A stretch of 64,000 nucleotides of DNA, from positions 558,001 through 622,000 of the forward strand of contig JAQQWL010000013.1 of assembly GCA_038363925.1 (NCBI GenBank). The letters are read 5' to 3'. The position numbers and the translations under genes were made by a program. Source of the DNA: Apiospora phragmitis. Taxonomy: Eukaryota; Ascomycota; Sordariomycetes; Amphisphaeriales; Apiosporaceae. Under the pieces are notes generated by a model. The model was not told where the DNA came from. It worked only from the letters and a program-made list of their open reading frames with translations, and searched no databases. Positions 57,013-64,000 of this stretch are shown here, piece after piece (positions within the stretch are counted from its first letter, which is position 1; the number at the start of each line of letters is the position of its first letter).

Positions 57013-58494
57013 CTACACAGCGCTTCCGAGGTCCCAGTTATCCGCCCTGAATACCAGCAGGGCAAGTTTGTGCCGGACGAACAGGCCGAACAAACCGACC
57101 GCGACTTGCATCGCGGTGATCTCCCAGGCCAGACGGTCTTCTCGCAACGGGCCGCGCCAGACGAGCCACAAGTTAAGGATAGTGAAGTTGCTCGTCTCGA
57201 GGATCCGGCCCGTGTCCTTTTCCTTGATGGCGCGCAACAGCTTCAGCGAGGCCAGCAGCTCCAGGACATCCTTGACGAGGGGCTTCGGCTGCTTGTCGTC
57301 CCACTTCGTGACGCTCGGCTCCAGGAGCCCGGACCGCGCGTTGAAGTGCGGCAGGCGGTGGCGCGGGCAAGGAATCAGGCCAAAGAGCTGGGGCACGCTG
57401 TAGAGGAAGTTGAAAATCTGCGGGATCAGTAGCAGGATCAAGGTCTTGGAGAAGTGGCCCAGGATGGAGACCATGACGAAAACCATGCCGGCAAAGTAGC
57501 AGTATGTATCGCCCACGAAGACGCGAGCTGGGTACTTGTTGTGCAACCAGAGCGCAAAGGAGACGCCCAAGAAGGGTAGCAGGAAGTAGAGCGAGAAGAG
57601 ATGCGAGTCGGTCGCGGGATGCGGGTAGGGTGTGATCAGGTAGAGCACGTCGTTGAAGGCCAACAGGAGGGCAATGACGATGGACTGCGAGACCTCGATG
57701 CCATTGATACCCGCCAGGATATTGATACTATTCGGGCTGAAAATACAGAAGGCGGCCATGTAAGCGTAGTAGAGAAATCCCAAGTCGAGCAATTCGCGGT
57801 CGGCATAGGGCTGGAGGAACGTGGGTAGTACGATGGAGGTGACGCCGAAGTCGATGAAGTAAACGACCAGGAGGGGGATCGAGGCGAAGGCAGGGATGAA
57901 GAACTTGTGCCGCCAGCGGATGTCGAAGAGATCGTCGCCGATGCCCAGGATGGTGATGAATTGCAGAGAGATGATGGCTGCAAGATAAGAAGCAAGCTAC
58001 GGTTGATATGGTTAGTGTGACGCAGGGCGGCAGGGGGGTGTGTTGGGATTGAAGGCGACAGTGACGTGACGTACCTTGGTATGGGGGAATTTGTGTAGCA
58101 GGCGACCCTTCTGGACATAGTCGAGGTTCATGACCACATCGCGGTTTCCACCACCACTAGTAGCGAGCACGATGTCCTTGTAGAATGGGAAGGGGATGAA
58201 GACGATGATGACGAGCAGGTAGATGACAGCACAGATGGCACCCATGCACTCGGGAAGCATGTCTCGGTTGTTCACCTTGGCCATGTCTCGGCCGTGCAGA
58301 CCAGCCTTCATGAAGGTCGGGCCCAGCCAACGGATCATGGCATAGCTGGCAGCAAAGCCCAGGCCGCTGAGGGCCAAAGATGCGATCAGCGCTCCTGCTC
58401 CCTCGCCCGAGAATGTATTGGCCAGTATGGTTGTGCAGGCAAGCGACAGAGCGGCGAGGCCCAGGGACTCGGATCGCGAAAGTTGGCTCGACAT
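57013..58494 (-). CDS. ALG7: UDP-GlcNAc:dolichyl-phosphate GlcNAc-1-phosphotransferase, 467 aa
   Basis: Catalyses the first committed step of N-glycan precursor assembly in the ER membrane and is the target of tunicamycin in this family. Two exons, 58075-58494 and 57013-57996, with a 78-base intron (GTACGT, CACTAAC, GTAG), sum to exactly 468 codons. About ten transmembrane segments are visible. Family motifs: FMKAGLHGRDMAKVNN, ILGIGDDLFDIRWRHK (the Asp-rich, Mg-binding region), FSPNSINILAGINGIEV and ARVFVGDTYCYFAGM. The C-terminal tail, WEITAMQVAVGLFGLFVRHK..., is also typical. The frame is intact. The C-terminal stop lies 1.4 kb from the convergent SET3-type gene. Confidence 0.95.
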
Positions 58495-58800
58495 GTTGGA
58501 GGCGTGTGGCCCTGGGGACGCGCGACAAGGACGATGGATGATGGGCGTTGGTTAACTTGGACTGGACGACACGAGGCAGTATCGCCGAGGTCAGACGTGC
58601 TTCATGCCTTGTAATGAATGTTCAGTCGGCGACTGTGAACATGCCGGTTGCTGAGAATGGGGTGTTGGTGAAGAGGGTATACTCTTCACAAGTTGTGATG
58701 CTTTTTCTTTTTCTTGGCGATGCGTGTCCTCAAAAGGCAGAACGCGCCTGCCGATTGTTCAATGGCAAGGATGCTGTTAGGCTGAACCCCACCCCGGGCT

Positions 58801-58828
58801 TTAGCGTCCCTTAGCGTCCCTTAGCGCC
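58801..58828. repeat. Nearly three tandem copies of TTAGCGTCCC
   Basis: Two exact units and a third partial one (TTAGCGCC) lie about 310-330 bases upstream of the ALG7 ATG. Possibly a repeated regulatory site; no known factor is assigned. Confidence 0.8.
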
Positions 58829-59410
58829 TTCGGTGGAGATGCCCAAGAGAGCTAAGCTCATGGCCGTGGATCATGGGTGTGGATGTGGATGTGGATGATG
58901 ATGATGAGGGGCTGACTATCCGCGGGGTTGTTAGTCTTTCCGTGTTGTACTTATGGTTGTTCCCAAGGTTAGGATATACAAACTTGTCAAAGGGGTCACC
59001 AAACTAACTTCCCCGTAGTACTGCACATTCTTCTAAGCGTGTCTAACGGACAGCACCTTCATTCACCAGACCTGGTTCCGACAAGCTGCATCTTGGCTTG
59101 GGTACTGATGGGCTGGATAAGTGTGAGGATGCATCGATTGGTTGCACAGTTCCGTAGTGATCGCCAGGACTTGCATCACTGTATTTCACATCCAACACCT
59201 TCTTGCCGCATCCTCCCGTCCCAAAGCAGCCAATTGCATCATGCCCTCTCAGGACCCCATACCCCCTTTACGCGATACTTCACCACCGTGCTGATTATTT
59301 CCGCCTTCCTTGTCCCGCCCCGTCGTCACACCCCTGGGCAACCTACATACTAAAAGTCATAATGTAGCCCGTTGACCATCATCCGGCACCAGCCCTTCGC
59401 GCCTTCGGGG

Positions 59411-59418
59411 TATATATA
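59411..59418 (+). promoter_or_regulatory. TATA box of the MFS transporter gene
   Basis: TATATATA lies about 245 bases upstream of the ATG at 59661, followed by C/T-rich sequence. Motif evidence only. Confidence 0.4.
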
Positions 59419-59660
59419 GAGATCCCTAGCCCGTTACCCGTTTCTCGCTCCTCCCCACCCCCAGGACACTTTGTACTCAAAGACAATACCGCTATGTTTG
59501 CTATGCTCATGTCCTTTGCTTAACGCCGAGCAGCAACATCCGTGCGGTCTGAAGGAACCTAGGACCCCTGAGACATTGTATTATTTGGGGGCTGGGTAGC
59601 TCATGCCCGTTTGCCACATAATACCCCCTTAGACCATCCGAACTTGGCCAGTTTCATTGT

Positions 59661-61636
59661 ATGCTGCTGCAACGAGAATATGACTCCAAACCCCGATATC
59701 GAAAAAGAAGGGAACAGTCCCGGGTACCAGGGACTGCTAATGACTCTGCTACGTCCTCGACCAACAAATCACCCTCAATGACGCCCTCAAGTACCGACGA
59801 GAAGGCAGAAGAGGAGCGAGTTGAAGCAACTGGCCAGGAGAGCAGCGCTTCCATAGCTTCTGGGAATTTGGATAGTGACCCGGTAAGGCCTCGTTCCCAT
59901 CCCCGATGCAAACATTGCACGCGTCTTACGAAACGTTGACCCCTGAAACTTTGCTTTTCATATGTAACATGATAAGATAGCGCCAATTGCTTCGCACGGA
60001 AGCCAGGCGAGCAGGCGAAGCAGTAGGCTCTCGCGGGTCCTCAGCAGACCCGCCGCCAGCAAGAAGAGCAGCAGCAAGAAGGACGAACTGACCCCCGCCC
60101 TGCTCCCCCTGACCGACCTCGACCGCGGCGTCGTTGGGTGGGACGGCCAAGACGACCCCACGCACCCGCAGAACTTCTCCCGGAACCGAAAATACTGGAT
60201 CATCGCCCTGCTGGCCCTCGTGACCTTCATGACGCCCCTGGCCTCGTCCATCCTGGCGCCGGGCATCGAGCTCTACAGCGCCGAGTTCGGCGAGCCGAGC
60301 GTGACGCTGGGCGCCCTGCCCGTGAGCATCTATTTGTTGGGCTACGCCATCGGGCCGCTGTTCCTTTCGCCGTTGTCCGAGATCTACGGGCGATTCATCG
60401 TCTTGTCGTGTTCCAACGTCTTCTTCTGCATCTGGTTCATCGGCGTAGGCCTGGCGCCGAATCTGGCATCGCTTATCGTCTTCCGGCTCCTGAACGGCAT
60501 TGGCGGAAGCGCCACGCTGACTATGGGTGGCAGCGTCATTGCTGATGTCTTCCCGGTGGAAAAGCGTGGGTTTGCTATTTCGATTTGGACGATTGGTCCT
60601 ACTATGGTAAGCCATTAAATGCTTGCCTTCTTTTTTTTACCGGTTACTGTGTCTTCGAATGTCCTGCATAAGGTGCCGAGAAATCACCAAGCTAATACCG
60701 CTGTTTGTAATCAAGGGGCCATCACTAGGGCCTGTAATCGGCGCCTTTATCGCTAGTACGATCGGCTGGCGGTGGACGGCCTGGATCGTCATGATACCAT
60801 CCACGCTGGCCACCATAGTGTTCATCATCATGTTGCCCGAGACCAACAGCCGCATCCTGATGCGACGCAAGGTCGCCGTCCTCCGCCAGGAGCTCGGCCG
60901 CCCCGACCTCATCTCCTGTTACGAGACCGAACAGAGCCGCACCCTCTCCAAATGGGGCGTTCTCCGGCAGGGCCTCACGCGACCCCTCCAGTTCCTCTTC
61001 CTGTGCCCCATGGTCGCCATCCTGTCGCTCTACATCGCCTTCGTCTACGGCACCGTCTACCTCATGTACAACACGGTCGCGCCCGTCTTCGAGGGCCAGT
61101 ACGGCTGGGGCGCGGGCGTGGCCGGCCTGCCCTTCCTCTCCCTCGGCTGCGGCTACGGCATCGGCCTCGTCACCTTCTCGCTGTGGTCGGACCGCGCCGT
61201 CGTGCGCCAGACCAAGCGCAACGGCGGGAGCTTCGAGCCCGAGATGCGCCTGCCCATCATGCTCTGGTACGCCCTCGCGACCCCGCTCACCTTCTTCTGG
61301 TACGGCTGGTCGGCCCAGTACCGGACCCACTGGATCGTGCCCATCCTCGGGCTCGCGCCCCTCGGCGTCGGCATGTTCGGCATCTACATGGCCGCCCAGG
61401 CCTACATCATCGACGCCTACCCCGTCTACGCGGCAAGCGGGCTCGCGGCCTTCTCCGTGGTCCGCAGCCTCGTGGCGGCCTTCCTGCCGCTCGCGGGGAC
61501 CGACCTGTTCGACCACCTGGGTCTGGGTTGGGGCAACAGCGTGCTGGGCTTCATCTGTGTGGCCATGATCCCCATCCCGGTCTTGATTGGTCGGTTTGGG
61601 ACCAAGATCCGGAAGAGGTATCCGTTAAAGATGTAG
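59661..61636 (+). CDS. MFS transporter, DHA1 multidrug/polyamine-type, 590 aa
   Basis: Drug:H+ antiporter of the plasma membrane, 12 predicted transmembrane segments. Three exons: 59661-59882, 59977-60606 and 60716-61636, all in phase 0 (74, 210 and 307 codons). The first 130 residues are a Ser-rich cytosolic tail and a Lys/Ser-rich stretch, then DPTHPQNFSRNRKYWI leads into TM1. Motif A is PLSEIYGRF, motif C region is LGPVIGAFIASTIGWRW, and the central loop begins LPETNSRILMRRK, as in the Tpo1/Flr1-like DHA1 group. Substrate cannot be told from sequence; toxin export or polyamine efflux is usual. An ATG at about 59681 opens a second frame that ends early, so the 59661 start is preferred, but a one-base error there could hide another N-terminus. 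The next gene, convergent, is a transcription factor that might regulate it. Confidence 0.88.
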
Positions 61637-62631
61637 GCGCAACCGTTATAGATAATACGTAATTTTACCCCTGAAGTTTACCCCTGTGAGGGTTCACCGA
61701 ATAAGAATATTGCACTGATCTTTGATTCCGCAATATCCTAGATAGCATAAATGCTGACCTACCCGTGAGCTATGATGTCATGGCCCCTTGTGCTCCAGAT
61801 AAAAAGCACACCACCCATGATTCTCGAGGAAATCTGCACCGCCAGTTTTCGTTATTCTTAGAAACTTATTCAAAGCTCAAATTTGTTTTGCTTTTTGCTA
61901 CTATGGCTCAAAAACGAACAGTAAAATCGATGAAGGGTCGCATATAAGCCGAGGCGTGTACATTTTATCGTAAGGAGTGTGAAGTCCTCCGCCCGCACCC
62001 GTCATCTTGGGTATTGTTATATGTGGCCAAAGGCTCAGATAAATGCAAAGCGTAGATGCAAACTAGCCAGCAGATATCTGAACATTACCAGCGCCAACCA
62101 GCTGATGGGTGAGTAAAGTGCATCTTGAATCTCATAGGAATAGTTTCCAGCACGTCATGGGCCGGCTACACATGAACTGAATCGGGAAAGACCCTCGAAG
62201 CGATGTAACCCCCCATACTGCTTTTCATTGGTGCAGGTAGCTAGGACAGGCGCTGCTTCCATGTAGTGCTACCGTCAGTCCAATAACTGGGCCTCTTCAT
62301 CCTGGGGTCTTCCATGGGGCACCCAAAGCTTTATTTTGAGGCTGCCATGATGCAACCGCTGTTGCAAGCATCAAGTGCTCTTCCTGCAAATGTAGATATC
62401 GTGTATGTAAATTGTTCAAAGGAGGGTTACATGTTGGCATTGGAAACAGCAGCAGTGCAGATCTGAGCGCTGATGGCATGCGGCAAGACTCAATTCAGTA
62501 CCCGAGATATCTGGCATATTCTGCGGATGGTACTTAACACCTGAGTCCGCGGGTACTTTGATAAAAAGCACGCGGCAAAATCTCGAATGAGACTGTTTCT
62601 TCTGTTTCTTCTTATTTCCTCTCCCTTAGTC
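61637..62631. other. Convergent 3' flanks of the transporter and transcription factor
   Basis: A+T-rich, no gene seen. Short frames on both strands lack support. Confidence 0.5.
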
Positions 62632-64000
62632 TCAACCGTCACTACTGAAGGGATCAATATCCATAGTGTCAAGACCAGGCAAAGCGGTCAATAAGTGCTT
62701 GTCGAGAAGTTTCGAGTATATCTTGTTGCCTCCAGGTAGCCGATGGATGCGATGCCTCAAATACCGTATGTGCTCTACTGCGTCATGCCGATCGGAATCT
62801 ACCGGGATCCGGGCTACGACGTTAATCGCAGCTGAGGCAACATCAAAAAGCTTCTCGGTAAATCCGCCTCCATGGACGGCGAGGCATTCCAGGTCGAGCC
62901 CCCTGATACTCGAAACCACATCCCGGGCTATATCCAGTGGGTACTGATAGGTGTAATTGGCTGGTACCAGCTCAGTACCTGGAAGATCTTCCGAAAGATG
63001 TCCTAGGCGAAGGCGAACTTGCCACAAGATGGCGCGTAGCCACAGTTGCGTGACCCCAAGGTTCGCGATTTGTGTATCTTGTAGTGATGAAAGAGGTGTT
63101 AGACTCGAAGCGCCGCATATCTTGGCCTCGATATCGTCCAGGGCGCCGGGAGAGTGCGGACTTGACAGATTCTCGCCGTTATATGTCTCTATGAACGACG
63201 TATCTAAGGGGCGAAATAGTGCAATCAGACATTCAAACCCAGCAAGAGCCTGCGGGTCGTGGATTTCGAGAATGGCCGAGTTCACGGGAGGGGACGATGG
63301 GGTAATTTGGAGCGTTATGGGACGCCGGTATCTGATGGCATGAGAGCGCTCAGAGACGACTAGAACCCAGAATAGTCTCCCCGCGAGTGTTCGGCAAGGT
63401 TCCTGGAACATGTCCAAGTCCAGCAAAAGGAAGAGCGTGGTCGTTTCGCGAAGGAAGAAGAAAGCCTGGCTATGATGAAGAAGAGCAGCATGGCATGCAT
63501 ATATGAAGAATGTGAATAAGACATGCTCGAGAGTGGGATTCGAGCGCCTTGCCAAGTTGCGATGAGCGGCGAGAGCTTCTTCCAGAAGCGTCCATCCGTA
63601 AGCGGCGTTGGTGTCGACGCCTACTACATGGGAAAAGCGCCGGCTGCCAGGCTCTTCGGCTTGAATGAATACCATGGCGCACATGCCCACCACAACACAA
63701 TAGGCTTCCACGCCGGATTCCGAGGATTCCGTAATCCTTCTTCGGAGAGACTCGACGTAACCGAGGGAGAGGATGGGTATGGTTGGGCAGAGCCGAGCAA
63801 AAAAGCGCTCGACGCAATGGTCGACGACATAGCTGGGCAACAGATTCCGATGCCTCTGAAAGGATTCGTGTGGGAAGCTGGTGAAGGCTTGTGGCGATAT
63901 GGGCAGGTCCAAAGACGAAAGGATGGGAAGGCCGACGACAGGGGAGAGCAGGGGTGGACTGGTAGCGGAACTGTCGTCTGGGTCGGGGAGATGGAGCTTG
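62632..64000 (-). CDS. Fungal-specific transcription factor domain protein, N-terminus beyond the window
   Basis: The frame is open from the stop at 62632 to the right edge, so at least 455 residues are present and the N-terminus is cut off. The visible part is a Fungal_trans-type middle homology region: HCVERFFARLCPTIPILS, an Ala/Leu-rich helical part, and the diagnostic GRLFWVLVVSERSHAIRYRRP followed by ITLQI. The C-terminus includes HDAVEHIRYLRHRIHRLPGG. In this class the N-terminus usually holds a Zn(II)2Cys6 cluster, expected to the right of 64000. Similar regulators often control sugar or metabolite genes. It converges with the MFS transporter, which may be a target; that is inference. 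Confidence 0.8.
   Translation of the reverse strand, partial: KLHLPDPDDSSATSPPLLSPVVGLPILSSLDLPISPQAFTSFPHESFQRHRNLLPSYVVDHCVERFFARLCPTIPILSLGYVESLRRRITESSESGVEAYCVVVGMCAMVFIQAEEPGSRRFSHVVGVDTNAAYGWTLLEEALAAHRNLARRSNPTLEHVLFTFFIYACHAALLHHSQAFFFLRETTTLFLLLDLDMFQEPCRTLAGRLFWVLVVSERSHAIRYRRPITLQITPSSPPVNSAILEIHDPQALAGFECLIALFRPLDTSFIETYNGENLSSPHSPGALDDIEAKICGASSLTPLSSLQDTQIANLGVTQLWLRAILWQVRLRLGHLSEDLPGTELVPANYTYQYPLDIARDVVSSIRGLDLECLAVHGGGFTEKLFDVASAAINVVARIPVDSDRHDAVEHIRYLRHRIHRLPGGNKIYSKLLDKHLLTALPGLDTMDIDPFSSDG

Larger units (their letters stand above)
58495..59660. other. Divergent promoter region of ALG7 and the MFS transporter
   Basis: Both genes start outward from here. A 10-base repeat at 58801-58828, GGATGT/GATGAT repeats near 58876-58907 and a TATA box at 59411-59418 are the only features recognised. 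Confidence 0.5.

Noticed and set aside
60725..61516. 263-codon minus-strand open frame
   Set aside because: It is antisense to the MFS transporter exon 3, which has clear transmembrane segments and motifs. The frame is a by-product of high G+C at third codon positions.

Overview
This window is nuclear DNA of a filamentous ascomycete (Pezizomycotina, probably Sordariomycetes). The signs are short introns of about 50-130 bases with GT(A/G)NGT donors, CTAAC/CTGAC-type branch sites and YAG acceptors; monocistronic genes on both strands; and conserved fungal housekeeping genes: a SET3-type PHD/SET protein, ALG7, FAD synthase, an SSE1-type Hsp110, mitochondrial N-acetylglutamate synthase, UDP-glucose 4-epimerase and a SUN-domain protein. 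There are no operons, tRNA or rRNA genes, CRISPR arrays or recognisable intact transposons.

Layout. 0-2 kb: a tiny secreted six-cysteine (knottin-like) protein convergent with a cupin protein. 2.9-3.3 kb: a small basic two-exon protein. 4.4-11.2 kb: an unusual accessory locus. A plus-strand SNF2 ATPase lobe runs into a broken copy of a multi-finger protein, and faces, tail to tail, a longer minus-strand paralogue with five CxxC...CxxC fingers. 11.9-13.7 kb: cytochrome P450. 15.4-17.4 kb: an eight-exon secreted LVIVD/choice-of-anchor-B-type protein. 18.4-24.0 kb: one giant single-exon ankyrin/coiled-coil gene. 25.6-27.1 kb: UDP-glucose 4-epimerase. 29.1-32.5 kb: SUN-domain protein. 33.2-37.3 kb: FAD synthase followed by a membrane-anchored FAD-linked oxidase. 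38.6-41.0 kb: Hsp110. 42.4-44.5 kb: N-acetylglutamate synthase. 45.7-47.9 kb: decayed GMC oxidoreductase. 47.9-52.8 kb: gene-poor. 52.8-55.6 kb: SET3-type protein. 57.0-58.5 kb: ALG7. 59.7-61.6 kb: MFS transporter. 62.6 kb to the right edge: a fungal transcription factor, cut by the window end.

A recurrent feature is a one-base indel inside otherwise convincing genes (P450, ankyrin, SUN, FAD synthase, FAD oxidase, Hsp110 three times, NAGS, SET3, finger protein), often in a homopolymer. Three hits in an Hsp110 gene, with exon sums that become exact multiples of three when each is counted as one base, point to sequencing or assembly error rather than mass pseudogenisation. The GMC relic and the plus-strand finger copy also carry nonsense changes and look truly decayed. 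The genes do not form one pathway; most are housekeeping. The lineage-specific interest lies in the first 11.2 kb, the giant ankyrin gene and the two FAD-oxidoreductase loci.
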